Below are positions 1 through 11,223 of a DNA stretch of 39,446 nucleotides, piece after piece. The stretch's first letter is position 1; every line of letters starts with the position of its first letter. This stretch comes from Bacteroidetes bacterium SCGC AAA795-G10 (GTDB taxonomy: Bacteria; Bacteroidota; Bacteroidia; Flavobacteriales; Flavobacteriaceae): assembly GCA_003130815.1 (NCBI GenBank), contig QFDA01000008.1, forward strand, positions 1 to 39,446, given 5' to 3'. The notes under the pieces were generated by a model, which worked only from the letters and a program-made list of their open reading frames with translations, was not told where the DNA came from and searched no databases. Made by a program: the position numbers and the translations under genes.

Positions 1-44
1 AATTTTTTAAAATACTTGAATTATTTTTACTTAAAAAAATTAGT

Positions 45-1709
45 ATGTGCGGTATTTTGTGTGCCTTTGAGTTAAAACGTAAAAGTAGTTTACTTAGACC
101 ACAAATCTTGAATATGTCAAAAAAACTAAGACATCGTGGCCCAGATTGGTCTGGAATATATGATGACTCTAACGCTATCCTTTCACATGAACGTTTAGCT
201 ATAGTTGACCCTACATCAGGAAAACAACCTTTAATTAGTCCATCCGGAAAACTAGTCCTTGCAGCAAATGGTGAAATTTATAATCATCGCGAGTTACGTT
301 CATCTTATGAAAATGACTATAAATTTAAAACAAAGTCAGATTGTGAGGTCATATTGGCTCTATATGAAAAAGAGGGAAAAGATTTTGTTGAAAAGTTGAA
401 CGGGATTTTTGCTTTCGCAATATATGATACTAGTAAAAACGAATACTTTATAGCAAGAGACCATATTGGCATAATTCCACTATATATGGGATGGGATAGT
501 GATGGAACATTCTATGTTTCCTCAGAATTAAAAGCTTTAGAAGGTGTGTGTAATAGAATTGAGTTGTTTCCGCCGGGTCATTACTTGTATAGTAATGAAA
601 AGGAGATCACTAAGTGGTATAAACCAACTTGGACTAATTACAAAAATGTAAAAGATAATACAACTTCCATAGAGGACCTTCATGACGCATTAGCAGACGC
701 AGTTCATCGCCAATTAATGAGTGATGTTCCCTATGGAGTACTCCTCTCTGGTGGTTTAGATTCATCTATAACTTCTGCATTAGCAAAAAAATTTTCATCA
801 AAGCGAGTTGAAACTAATGATATTCAATCAGCATGGTGGCCTCAATTGCATTCTTTTTCTGTTGGACTAGAGGGCTCTCCAGATCTTGCTGCCGCTCAAG
901 AGGTAGCCAAAAAAATAGGAACAGTTCACCATGAAATTAAGTTTACAATACAGGAAGGTCTAGATGCTATAAATGAAGTTATTTACCATTTAGAAACTTA
1001 CGACATAACCACGATTAGAGCATCTACTCCAATGTATCTTATGGCAAGAGCAATTAAATCCTTAGGCATTAAGATGGTCCTTTCAGGAGAAGGAGCAGAC
1101 GAACTTTTTGGAGGATATTTATATTTTCATAAAGCTCCAAATTCTAAGGAATTTCACGAAGAAACCGTAAGAAAATTGAATAAACTCCATCAATATGACT
1201 GCTTAAGAGCTAATAAGTCACTTGCTGCCTGGGGTATTGAGGGTAGAGTTCCGTTTTTAGATAAAGAATTTATTGAAGTAGCCATGAGACTTAATCCTAA
1301 GGACAAGATGATAAATTCAAATCGTATGGAAAAATGGGTATTAAGAAAGGCTTTTGAAAAATATTTACCAAAGAGTGTGGCTTGGAGACAAAAAGAACAA
1401 TTTTCTGATGGTGTTGGCTATAGTTGGATTGACACATTAAAGGATCTTGTTGAGAAAGAAGTATCAAACGACCAAATGAGTAATGCCCAACAGCGTTTTC
1501 CAGTCCAAACACCCCAAAATAAGGAAGAATTTTATTATCGAAGTATTTTTGAGTCTCATTTCCCAAGTGATGCTGCAGCCCTAAGTGTTCCCTCAGTCCC
1601 TTCTGTAGCTTGTAGCACACCGATTGCTCTTTCATGGGATAAGGCATTTCGAAATCAAAATGATCCTAGCGGTAGGGCAGTGGCTAATGTGCATGAAAAA
1701 GGGTACTAG
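45..1709 (+). CDS. asnB: Asparagine synthetase B (glutamine-hydrolysing)
   Basis: Makes asparagine from aspartate, ATP and glutamine in the cytoplasm. The protein starts MCGI, so Cys2 is available as the nucleophile of the N-terminal class II glutaminase domain (about residues 1-190). The synthetase domain carries the pyrophosphate loop LLSGGLDSS near residues 232-240, followed by SGEGADELFGGY near 350. The C-terminus contains PSVACST and DPSGRA as in enterobacterial AsnB, and the length (554 aa) equals that family's usual length. The ATG at 45 is fixed by the need for Cys at position 2. It stands alone, 160 bases before gyrB on the same strand. The identification is firm. Confidence 0.97.
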   Translation: MCGILCAFELKRKSSLLRPQILNMSKKLRHRGPDWSGIYDDSNAILSHERLAIVDPTSGKQPLISPSGKLVLAANGEIYNHRELRSSYENDYKFKTKSDCEVILALYEKEGKDFVEKLNGIFAFAIYDTSKNEYFIARDHIGIIPLYMGWDSDGTFYVSSELKALEGVCNRIELFPPGHYLYSNEKEITKWYKPTWTNYKNVKDNTTSIEDLHDALADAVHRQLMSDVPYGVLLSGGLDSSITSALAKKFSSKRVETNDIQSAWWPQLHSFSVGLEGSPDLAAAQEVAKKIGTVHHEIKFTIQEGLDAINEVIYHLETYDITTIRASTPMYLMARAIKSLGIKMVLSGEGADELFGGYLYFHKAPNSKEFHEETVRKLNKLHQYDCLRANKSLAAWGIEGRVPFLDKEFIEVAMRLNPKDKMINSNRMEKWVLRKAFEKYLPKSVAWRQKEQFSDGVGYSWIDTLKDLVEKEVSNDQMSNAQQRFPVQTPQNKEEFYYRSIFESHFPSDAAALSVPSVPSVACSTPIALSWDKAFRNQNDPSGRAVANVHEKGY

Positions 1710-1825
1710 TTGGATTCTAATATTTATTTTTAAGCAATAAAAATGCTGTCTTTTTGAAAACTTTTCTGTTGATAACTTGCCCAATAAATACAAGGGATTC
1801 CCATTAAATTCAAGACACTAATATG

Positions 1826-1833
1826 TATATTTG
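1826..1833 (+). promoter_or_regulatory. -7 box of the gyrB promoter
   Basis: TATATTTG matches the Bacteroidota -7 consensus TAnnTTTG and lies 36 bases before the gyrB ATG. No clear TTG element is present about 20 bases upstream, so only the -7 half is supported. Confidence 0.5.
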
Positions 1834-1863
1834 TAAAACAACTTTTTAGAGTCGTTGTTTTGA

Positions 1864-3813
<1,950 letters not shown>

Positions 3814-3846
3814 TTTTTTGATTAAACAAACTTAGATTTTAGAATA

Positions 3847-4779
3847 ATGAAAGTTACAGTTATAGGTGCAGGCAATGTAGGTGCATCTTGCGCAGAATAC
3901 ATTTCCCAGAATGAAATAGCTAGCAAAGTAGTAATCCTTGATATTAAAGAGGGGTTTGCTGAAGGCAAGGCTTTAGATCTTTATCAAACAGCTACAACAC
4001 TCGGTTTCGATACATCAATTAAAGGAGTAACTAATGATTATTCTGAGACAAGTGGGAGTGATGTCGTAGTAATTACTTCTGGAGTCCCGAGAAAGCCGGG
4101 TATGACTCGTGAAGAACTTATTGGAATAAATGCAAGTATCGTACAAAAAGTTTCTGAAAATGTATTAAAGCATTCACCTGAAGCAATTATAGTAGTCGTA
4201 TCTAATCCAATGGATACGATGACTTATTTAGCTCTAAAAGCTACAGGTCTACCAAAAAATAGAATTATTGGAATGGGAGGGGCCTTAGATAGTTCACGTT
4301 TTAAAACTTATCTTTCCCTAGCTATGAATAAACCTGCCAATGATATACAAGGAATGGTAATTGGTGGACATGGTGATACAACAATGATACCACTTCATAG
4401 ACTAGCTGCTTATAATGGGATTCCTGTTTCACAATTTTTAGAGGAAAAAGTAATTCAAAAAGTTGTGGCAGATACAATGGTTGGTGGTGCTACATTGACT
4501 AAATTATTAGGTACTTCTGCTTGGTATGCCCCGGGTGCTTCTGTTGCTTATCTTGTTGATAGTATTTTAAATGATTATAAAAAAATTATACCATGCTCAG
4601 TGTTTTTGGATGGAGAATATAATTTGAGGGATATATGTATTGGAGTTCCATGCGTTATTGGCGCTAATGGTGTTGAATCAATTATAGACATTGAATTGAA
4701 TCAATCTGAGGAAAATTTATTAAACCAAAGTGCAATAAAAGTTAGGGAAATGAATACTGCTCTTTCAGATTTTCTTTGA
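3847..4779 (+). CDS. mdh: Malate dehydrogenase, LDH-like type
   Basis: NAD-dependent interconversion of malate and oxaloacetate in the TCA cycle. The Rossmann signature GAGNVGAS is at residues 7-14. The substrate-loop segment GVPRKPGMTR (about 79-88) supplies the substrate-binding arginines that mark malate rather than lactate specificity. The catalytic His175 sits in GGHGD. The length of 310 aa fits the LDH-like bacterial malate dehydrogenases. It lies 33 bases after gyrB; the next gene, secDF, has its own promoter, so mdh probably ends the gyrB transcript. No convincing intrinsic terminator was seen after it. Confidence 0.96.
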   Translation: MKVTVIGAGNVGASCAEYISQNEIASKVVILDIKEGFAEGKALDLYQTATTLGFDTSIKGVTNDYSETSGSDVVVITSGVPRKPGMTREELIGINASIVQKVSENVLKHSPEAIIVVVSNPMDTMTYLALKATGLPKNRIIGMGGALDSSRFKTYLSLAMNKPANDIQGMVIGGHGDTTMIPLHRLAAYNGIPVSQFLEEKVIQKVVADTMVGGATLTKLLGTSAWYAPGASVAYLVDSILNDYKKIIPCSVFLDGEYNLRDICIGVPCVIGANGVESIIDIELNQSEENLLNQSAIKVREMNTALSDFL

Positions 4780-4816
4780 AAAGATAAATAAATTAATTTG
4801 ATATTATTTATATGAG

Positions 4817-4847
4817 TTGTCAGTTCATAGGTTTAATACTATATTTG
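4817..4847 (+). promoter_or_regulatory. secDF promoter, TTG-N20-TATATTTG
   Basis: TTG at 4817-4819 and TATATTTG at 4840-4847 are separated by exactly 20 bases, a near-perfect Bacteroidota sigma-A promoter. The start codon follows 33 bases later. Confidence 0.7.
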
Positions 4848-4880
4848 CACGCCTTTATATTGAAACATTTGTAAATACGT

Positions 4881-7835
4881 ATGCAAAACAACTCGTTGGT
4901 AAGATTATTCGGAATTTTATTTGCCCTTGTGAGTATTTATCAACTCTCTTTCACATTTATTACAAGTAGTGTTGAGGAAAAAGCTGAAACATTTTCAAGA
5001 GAACTTGTTCCAGAGAGCACACCTAATTACTTAGAACTACGTGATCAAAAAACTAATTCATACTTAGATTCAATTGGAAACAATCCTATATATGGATTTA
5101 CAACATATAATGATGCTAAAGAAAAAGAATTAAATAAAGGTTTAGATCTCAAAGGAGGTATTAATGTTATTTTGCAAATTTCTATAAGGGACATACTCAG
5201 TGGTTTATCTGAAAACTCAAAAAATCCAGTTTTTAATAAGGCATTAGATGAAGCAGACATTTTACAGAAATCATCAGATGAACCCTACGTTGAATCTTTT
5301 TTTAAATCATTCGATTTATTAAAAAGTGATGAAAAATTAGCATCACCAAATATTTTTGCTAATCGTACACTTAGTGATGAGATCAATTTTGAAATGAATG
5401 ATCAGGAAACAAAGACTATTATCAGAAAAAAGATAGACGAATCAATCGTTTCTGCTTTTGAAGTATTAAGAAAAAGAATTGATAAGTTTGGAGTAACTCA
5501 GCCAAATATTCAAAGACTCGGAAGTTCTGGACGAATTTTAGTCGAATTACCCGGAGTTAAAGACGTTGACAGAGTACAATATCTTCTTCAAAGTACAGCT
5601 CAACTCGAATTTTGGGAAACATACAAAAACGATCAATTAGTTAATTTTTTAATTGAGGCAAATAATTTATTAAGTGAACAGATAAAAAATAAGGAATCTA
5701 CTAAAGATAGCTCTCAGAAGACTGAAACTTCAGAAATCGAAGAGCTACTTGCAGATGTTGCCGCTCAAGACACTATAATAAGTTCTGTAAACCCTATTCT
5801 AGATAAAGTTGTTGGACAAGGATTCCAGGGAGGACCTGTTTTAGCTCAATTTTCTTCAAGAGATAGAGATATTATAACAAGTTATTTAGACAAACCCGAG
5901 GTAAGAAGACTCTTACCAGCAGAATATCGCTATACTCGATTTGTTTGGGGAAAACCTATCCAAGACAGTGATATTGTTGAACTATTTGCCCTTAAATCAA
6001 ACCGAACTAATACAGCACCCCTAAGTGGAGGTGTAGTGGTTGACGCCCTTCAAACATTTGATCAATTAGGAAATCCTGCAGTATCTATGCAAATGGATTC
6101 AAGAGGTGCCCGAATATGGGAAAACATGACCGGAAAAGCTTATAATCAAGGAAGTAATATTGCAATAGTATTAGATGAGATTGTTTATTCTGCCCCTGGA
6201 GTTTCAAGTGGAGCAATATCCGGTGGACGTTCAGAAATTACTGGAAATTTTACATTAAACGAGGCCACAGACCTAGCAAATGTTTTAAGAGCTGGAAAAT
6301 TACCAGCCTCAGCAAATATAATTCAGTCTGAAATAGTTGGACCCTCACTTGGAAAAGAGGCAGTTCAAGCAGGTATTTATTCCTTTCTAATTGCATTAAT
6401 CATTGTTTTGATCTGGATGATTTTTTATTATGGGAACTCTGGAATTTTTGCCGATATTGCTTTATTACTTAACATCCTTCTGATTTTTGGAATATTAGCT
6501 GGTCTTGGAGCCGTACTAACTTTACCAGGTATTGCGGGAATAGTTCTTACTATAGGTATATCTGTAGACGCAAATGTTTTAATTTTTGAAAGAGTAAGAG
6601 AAGAACTAGATAAAGGGAAGGGAATTCGTAAATCAATTTCAGACGGTTTTAACAATGCTCTTTCATCTATATTAGACGCAAATATTACAACTGGCTTAAC
6701 AGCACTAATTTTATTCATTTTTGGTACTGGTCCCATAAAGGGTTTCGCAACAACACTTCTTATAGGAATTGGAACTTCGTTATTTACAGCAATTTTCATT
6801 ACAAGAATACTTGTAGATTCAAGAAATGAGAAAGGTAAAAGAATATCTTTTTCTACAAAATTAACTAAAGGGTTCTTGTCGAAAATCAATATCTCATTTT
6901 TAAAAAGGAGAAAAATAGCTTACATCTGTTCTTCCGTTCTAATTTTTGTCAGCTTATTTTCACTGATTAAAAATGGTCTAAACCAAGGAGTTGATTTTGT
7001 AGGCGGAAGATCTTATACAGTAAGATTCGATAGGCCCGTAAATCCTACTGAAATAAATTCTATACTCAATAGTACCTTTGGAAGCGCTGAGGTAAAAACT
7101 TTTGGAGAAGAAAATCAGCTAAAAATTACAACTAAATATAAAGTGGACACCGAAGACGTCACTGTTGATGAGGAAATTCAAAATATGCTTTATAAGGCGT
7201 TAATAGCATTTTTACCTCAAAGTATCTCTTATGAAGATTTTGTAAAAGGTAGTTCTGAAAAAAGTATTGGAATAATGTCTTCAATAAAGGTTGGGCCAAC
7301 GATTGCAGACGATATAAAAAATAATTCATTTTTAGCAATTTTGGGTTCACTAATCGTCGTATTCCTTTACATTTTAGTAAGATTCCGAAAGTGGCAATTT
7401 TCGTTAGGAGCAGTTGCAGCTGTTTTTCATGATGTATTAATTGTTTTAGGAATTTTTTCTATGACTTATACCTTCATGCCTTTCAACATGGAGATTAATC
7501 AAGCATTTATTGCAGCCGTGCTAACTGTAATTGGTTATTCATTGAATGATACTGTAGTAGTATTTGATCGAATAAGGGAATTTTTAGGTGAGAAGGGTAA
7601 AGTGAATTTTGATTTTACTGTGAATAGCGCCTTAAATAGTACACTTAGCAGAACTTTAAATACATCTTTAACTACACTGCTAGTTCTAATTGCTATTTTT
7701 ATTTTTGGAGGAGAGTCGATAAGAGGATTTATGTTTGCACTAATTATAGGTGTTGTTGTTGGAACTTATTCCTCTGTTTTTATTGCGACACCTGTTATGT
7801 TTGATACTCAAAATAAAAAAGTACTTAAAAAGTAA
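4881..7835 (+). CDS. secDF: Fused protein translocase subunits SecD-SecF
   Basis: Proton-driven accessory of the Sec translocon that pulls exported proteins out of SecYEG. The SecD half has an N-terminal membrane segment (about 7-27), the GLDLKGGINV motif near 88-97, a large periplasmic domain, then a membrane bundle (about 497-645) with TIGISVDANVLIFER. The SecF half begins near 679 with the first helix followed by GVDFVGG, and ends with helices containing VIGYSLNDTVVVFDRIRE. At 984 aa it matches the fused form usual in Bacteroidota. An AT-rich convergent gap of 56 bases separates it from lgt, with no clear hairpin. Confidence 0.97.
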   Translation: MQNNSLVRLFGILFALVSIYQLSFTFITSSVEEKAETFSRELVPESTPNYLELRDQKTNSYLDSIGNNPIYGFTTYNDAKEKELNKGLDLKGGINVILQISIRDILSGLSENSKNPVFNKALDEADILQKSSDEPYVESFFKSFDLLKSDEKLASPNIFANRTLSDEINFEMNDQETKTIIRKKIDESIVSAFEVLRKRIDKFGVTQPNIQRLGSSGRILVELPGVKDVDRVQYLLQSTAQLEFWETYKNDQLVNFLIEANNLLSEQIKNKESTKDSSQKTETSEIEELLADVAAQDTIISSVNPILDKVVGQGFQGGPVLAQFSSRDRDIITSYLDKPEVRRLLPAEYRYTRFVWGKPIQDSDIVELFALKSNRTNTAPLSGGVVVDALQTFDQLGNPAVSMQMDSRGARIWENMTGKAYNQGSNIAIVLDEIVYSAPGVSSGAISGGRSEITGNFTLNEATDLANVLRAGKLPASANIIQSEIVGPSLGKEAVQAGIYSFLIALIIVLIWMIFYYGNSGIFADIALLLNILLIFGILAGLGAVLTLPGIAGIVLTIGISVDANVLIFERVREELDKGKGIRKSISDGFNNALSSILDANITTGLTALILFIFGTGPIKGFATTLLIGIGTSLFTAIFITRILVDSRNEKGKRISFSTKLTKGFLSKINISFLKRRKIAYICSSVLIFVSLFSLIKNGLNQGVDFVGGRSYTVRFDRPVNPTEINSILNSTFGSAEVKTFGEENQLKITTKYKVDTEDVTVDEEIQNMLYKALIAFLPQSISYEDFVKGSSEKSIGIMSSIKVGPTIADDIKNNSFLAILGSLIVVFLYILVRFRKWQFSLGAVAAVFHDVLIVLGIFSMTYTFMPFNMEINQAFIAAVLTVIGYSLNDTVVVFDRIREFLGEKGKVNFDFTVNSALNSTLSRTLNTSLTTLLVLIAIFIFGGESIRGFMFALIIGVVVGTYSSVFIATPVMFDTQNKKVLKK

Positions 7836-7891
7836 AATCGATAGTTGTAAAGACTAAGTTTTAATTTAGCCAATATAACTCCACAAAAGCC

Positions 7892-8719
7892 TCACCCTTT
7901 TATTAGTTTTACTGGCCTAAAAATCAGGTAAAAGCCAAAGAGAATCAAAGGAATACTAAGCCATTGGCCTGTAGAAAATAAACCAAGTATATCTTCTAAG
8001 CCTCCTTGACTTTCTTTAATATATTCGATTAAAAACCTTATACTAAACATTCCCACGAAAAATGATCCAATAAGATATCCTTGTCTATTTTTTTTATCAG
8101 ATTTGTATGTTTTTCTTAAAAATGAAAATAAAAAAAGATAACAAATTGATTCATAAATTTGGGCTGGATGTCTAGGAAGAGTCTCTCCTCTGTTAAGGAA
8201 TACAACTCCAAAATCTGTATTACTATATTTCCCTACTATTTCTGAATTAAAAAAGTTTCCTAAGCGAACAAAACATGCACCAAGAGAAACGGGTATAGTT
8301 ATTCTGTCTAATAGCCAGAGTAAAGAACGCTTCTTAAATTTTAATTGATAAAGATAAAGACCAATTAAGCTGCCAATGACAGCTCCGTGACTAGCTAGTC
8401 CTCTAAACCCTGTAAATTTATAGCCATCTGATGTTTCTTTTATAGGTAATAAAATTTCAAGTAGGTGGTTACTGTAATAATCCCAACTATAAAAAAAGAC
8501 GTCACCAAGTCGGGCACCCAAAAGAATTGATAGAACCATATATACAAATAGAGACTCCAAATATTCTTCAGACACATTTTCATTTACGAAGATTTTTTTC
8601 ATTATATAATAGCCAAGACTAAATGCTACTATAAACATTAAGCTATAGTAATGTATACCAAAATCCCCAATTTTAAATAGGGTTTCGCTTGGTGCCCATT
8701 CAATTTTTATTAGATGCAT
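7892..8719 (-). CDS. lgt: Prolipoprotein diacylglyceryl transferase
   Basis: Inner-membrane enzyme that adds diacylglycerol from phosphatidylglycerol to the lipobox cysteine of lipoproteins. Its substrates would include the lipoproteins encoded in this window. Visible family features are several hydrophobic helices, FRGLASHGAVIG with His111, the signature RLGNFFNSEIVG (Arg152, Asn155), and RHPAQIYE (His184). The length of 275 aa is typical. A -7 box ends 18 bases before the start. yidD lies upstream on the same strand with a 55-base gap, so lgt may be read both from its own promoter and from the folE-cysS-yidD transcript. Confidence 0.96.
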   Translation of the reverse strand: MHLIKIEWAPSETLFKIGDFGIHYYSLMFIVAFSLGYYIMKKIFVNENVSEEYLESLFVYMVLSILLGARLGDVFFYSWDYYSNHLLEILLPIKETSDGYKFTGFRGLASHGAVIGSLIGLYLYQLKFKKRSLLWLLDRITIPVSLGACFVRLGNFFNSEIVGKYSNTDFGVVFLNRGETLPRHPAQIYESICYLFLFSFLRKTYKSDKKNRQGYLIGSFFVGMFSIRFLIEYIKESQGGLEDILGLFSTGQWLSIPLILFGFYLIFRPVKLIKG

Positions 8720-8736
8720 ACAAAAGTTTTACTTAG

Positions 8737-8744
8737 CAAATGTA
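8737..8744 (-). promoter_or_regulatory. -7 box of the lgt promoter
   Basis: On the minus strand TACATTTG (plus-strand CAAATGTA) matches TAnnTTTG. A TTG lies about 23 bases upstream, slightly long for a -33 element. The implied 5' leader of lgt is only about a dozen bases. Confidence 0.45.
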
Positions 8745-8774
8745 AATAAATTCAAAAGTAAACTTAACAAATAA

Positions 8775-8999
8775 TTAGGGAATTGGATCATAACCCGAAC
8801 CTCCCCACGGATTACAATTTACTATTCTTTTAATCGACAAATAGACTCCCTTAAAAAGACCATATTTTTTTAGCGATTGAATAGCGTACTCTGAGCAAGT
8901 TGGCGTATATCTACAAGTTGGTGGAAATAAAGGAGAAATAATATTTTGATAGGTTTTAACTAGAAATACGAAAGGAAAAATAAGAATTTTTTTAAGCAT
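8775..8999 (-). CDS. yidD: Membrane protein insertion efficiency factor YidD
   Basis: Small amphipathic membrane-associated protein that helps YidC insert inner-membrane proteins. The 74-residue product has a short hydrophobic N-terminus, the family core with conserved cysteines in [12 protein letters not shown], and the end motif [11 protein letters not shown]. Length and motifs match the YidD (formerly DUF37) family closely. It begins 8 bases after the cysS stop, so it is the third gene of the folE-cysS-yidD operon. It is not next to yidC or rnpA, unlike in many other bacteria. Confidence 0.95.
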   Translation of the reverse strand: MLKKILIFPFVFLVKTYQNIISPLFPPTCRYTPTCSEYAIQSLKKYGLFKGVYLSIKRIVNCNPWGGSGYDPIP

Positions 9000-9007
9000 T
9001 TTATAAA

Positions 9008-10486
9008 CTATTTTATTTCATAGTTCGTACCATTTTCAGTATCATTTAATTCAACATTTAATTCATTTAAGGATTCTCTTATGAAATCCGAAATTTCAAA
9101 GTCCTTTTTAACTCTTGCCTTATTTCTTATCTCCAAGAGTAAATTTAATAATTCATTATTTTTCTCAAACTTTGGATCATTTTTTGAAGATTTTGAGAGA
9201 CTAAAACCTAAAACATTATAAATGAAATCGTGAAGAGATTTCTTAAGGATAACTAAATCAGAACTAGTAATACTTTTTTGTTTATTTAACACAGAATTTA
9301 TAAATTTTACTGCGTCAAAAAGATGCCCTATTAATAGAGGACTATTAAAATCGTCATTCATTGATGAATAGCATTTTTCTCTCCATGATATGACATCAAA
9401 ATCTGTAGTTGATGCTGATGGACTTAATTTTTCGATAGCTTCTATAGCACTGAGAAGACGATTATAGCCCTTTTCAGATGCTTCTAATGCTTCTTCACTT
9501 AAATCTACTACGCTTCTATAATGAGCTTGCAACATAAAAAATTTAATTACCATTGGTGAAAATTCTTTTTTAAAAAAAGTATTTTTACCATTAAATATCT
9601 CTTCTGGTAAAATATTGTTACCAGTAGATTTAGCCATCTTTTTACCATTTAGAGTAAGCATATTTGCATGTAACCAATAATTTACCGGTGACTCTTTATT
9701 AATTCCCTCAGCTTGTGCAATTTCGCACTCATGATGTGGAAATTTAAGGTCCATTCCACCTCCATGTATATCAAATTTTGTACCTAAATATTTTCTACTC
9801 ATAGCTGTACACTCGAGATGCCATCCTGGAAATCCATCACTCCAAGGTGAAGGCCATCTCATGATATGTATTGGTTCAGCTTTTTTCCATAATGCAAAAT
9901 CCTGGGGATTTTTCTTATCACTTTGGCCATCTAAGGCACGCGAATTATGGATAAGTTCATCAATATTTCGGCCACTTAGTTTACCATAAGGTACATCTTT
10001 ATTAAATTTTTTAACATCAAAATACACCGATCCATTTATTTCGTATGCATAGTTATTTCTTATAAGATCTTTGATTAATTCAATTTGTTCTAAAATATGT
10101 CCGCTCGCCGTCGGTTCTATACTTGGTGGTAACGTATTAAATAACATCATTATTTTTCTGAAATCCAACGTGTAACGTTGTACTATTTCCATTGGTTCAA
10201 TTGATTCGAGGCGAGCTCTTTTTGAAATTCTATCTTCACCTTCGTCAGAATCATTTTCTAGGTGACCGACATCAGTTATATTTCTAACATATCTAACTTT
10301 ATAACCTAGATGTGTAAGGTATCGATATATTAAATCAAATGATATAAAGGTTCTACAATTCCCTAGATGGACATTACTGTAAACTGTTGGTCCGCAAACA
10401 TACATACCAACTTTTTCGGGTAAAATAGATTTAAAGACTTCTTTTTTACCACTCAACGAATTGTAAACATGAAGTAAACTATTCAT
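9008..10486 (-). CDS. cysS: Cysteinyl-tRNA synthetase
   Basis: Class I synthetase charging tRNA-Cys. The N-terminal part has the zinc ligand Cys31 in CGPTVYS and the HIGH-like HLGN at 40-43. Further zinc ligands are seen in [10 protein letters not shown] and HHECEIAQ, and the KMSKS-type loop reads KMAKSTGNN near 280. The C-terminal helical anticodon-binding part ends at a total of 492 aa. I chose ATG 10486 because the protein then starts [10 protein letters not shown], close to the family start. An alternative TTG at 10501 would add five residues. The start overlaps the folE stop by 8 bases, which implies translational coupling. Confidence 0.96.
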   Translation of the reverse strand: MNSLLHVYNSLSGKKEVFKSILPEKVGMYVCGPTVYSNVHLGNCRTFISFDLIYRYLTHLGYKVRYVRNITDVGHLENDSDEGEDRISKRARLESIEPMEIVQRYTLDFRKIMMLFNTLPPSIEPTASGHILEQIELIKDLIRNNYAYEINGSVYFDVKKFNKDVPYGKLSGRNIDELIHNSRALDGQSDKKNPQDFALWKKAEPIHIMRWPSPWSDGFPGWHLECTAMSRKYLGTKFDIHGGGMDLKFPHHECEIAQAEGINKESPVNYWLHANMLTLNGKKMAKSTGNNILPEEIFNGKNTFFKKEFSPMVIKFFMLQAHYRSVVDLSEEALEASEKGYNRLLSAIEAIEKLSPSASTTDFDVISWREKCYSSMNDDFNSPLLIGHLFDAVKFINSVLNKQKSITSSDLVILKKSLHDFIYNVLGFSLSKSSKNDPKFEKNNELLNLLLEIRNKARVKKDFEISDFIRESLNELNVELNDTENGTNYEIK

Positions 10487-11165
10487 TAAAATCAGTTTCA
10501 AGATTAATGTAATCTAAAAACTCACGTTTTTTTTCTTTAGTTTTAAAAACTCCGCCAAACTCACTTGTCACTGTACTACTTACAACATCTCTAATTCCCC
10601 TTGAATTCACACATAAATGTTTTGCATCTACAACACAAGCTACATCTTCAGTTTTTAATACATTTTGCAGTTCCTTAACAATTTGTAGTGTTAAACGTTC
10701 CTGAACTTGTGGGCGTCTTGCGTAATAATCTACAATTCGATTCATTTTTGAAAGTCCAACAACAGTTCCTTTAGAAATATACGCAATATGTGCTCTTCCA
10801 ATAATCGGAAGTAAATGGTGCTCACATGTTGAGTAGACTATAATATTTTTCTCTACCAACATTTCACCATATTTATATGAGTTGTCAAATGTTGAGGATT
10901 TAGGCTTTCTATCTGGATGCAATCCGCCAAAAATTTCTTTAACATACGCCTTGGCTACTCTTTTTGGTGTACCCTTGATGCTACTGTCAGTTAAGTCCAT
11001 TCCCAATGTTTCGAGTATAGAGTAAATATGTTTTTGGATGATTAAAATTTTCTCTTCGTCTGTTTTTAAAAAAGCATCTTCCCTCAATGGTGTATTTACG
11101 TTTGAAGAGAAATGGTCTTCTGCAGAATCTTGTTGATTATCAGGAATTATTTTTTCAATTTTCAT
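10479..11165 (-). CDS. folE: GTP cyclohydrolase I
   Basis: Converts GTP to 7,8-dihydroneopterin triphosphate, the first step towards folate or other pterins. The C-terminal catalytic domain is complete. It shows LKGTPKR-like [10 protein letters not shown], the zinc motif [35 protein letters not shown], and the last zinc cysteine in [12 protein letters not shown]. The first 40 residues are a variable acidic tail often seen in flavobacterial FolE, giving 228 aa. It heads the folE-cysS-yidD operon behind a -7 box at 11182. folP, acting later in the folate pathway, lies elsewhere in the window at about 22.2 kb. Confidence 0.96.
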   Translation of the reverse strand: MKIEKIIPDNQQDSAEDHFSSNVNTPLREDAFLKTDEEKILIIQKHIYSILETLGMDLTDSSIKGTPKRVAKAYVKEIFGGLHPDRKPKSSTFDNSYKYGEMLVEKNIIVYSTCEHHLLPIIGRAHIAYISKGTVVGLSKMNRIVDYYARRPQVQERLTLQIVKELQNVLKTEDVACVVDAKHLCVNSRGIRDVVSSTVTSEFGGVFKTKEKKREFLDYINLETDFNE

Positions 11166-11181
11166 AAGCCTAAAATAGCTA

Positions 11182-11189
11182 CAAATATA
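11182..11189 (-). promoter_or_regulatory. -7 box of the folE promoter
   Basis: Minus-strand TATATTTG (plus-strand CAAATATA) lies 16 bases before the folE ATG. No good TTG is present about 20 bases upstream. Confidence 0.5.
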
Positions 11190-11223
11190 CTGAATTTAAT
11201 AGGAAATCAGATTTTTAGTAAGA

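Noticed and set aside
1710-1780. Weak hairpin after asnB (AGCA/TGCT followed by T)
   Set aside because: Only four base pairs; not a convincing terminator.
6428-6889. Minus-strand 153-codon ORF inside secDF
   Set aside because: Opposite to the conserved membrane helices of SecD; the reading frame results from codon bias.
7836-7891. Possible shared terminator between secDF and lgt
   Set aside because: No stable inverted repeat found in the 56 bases.
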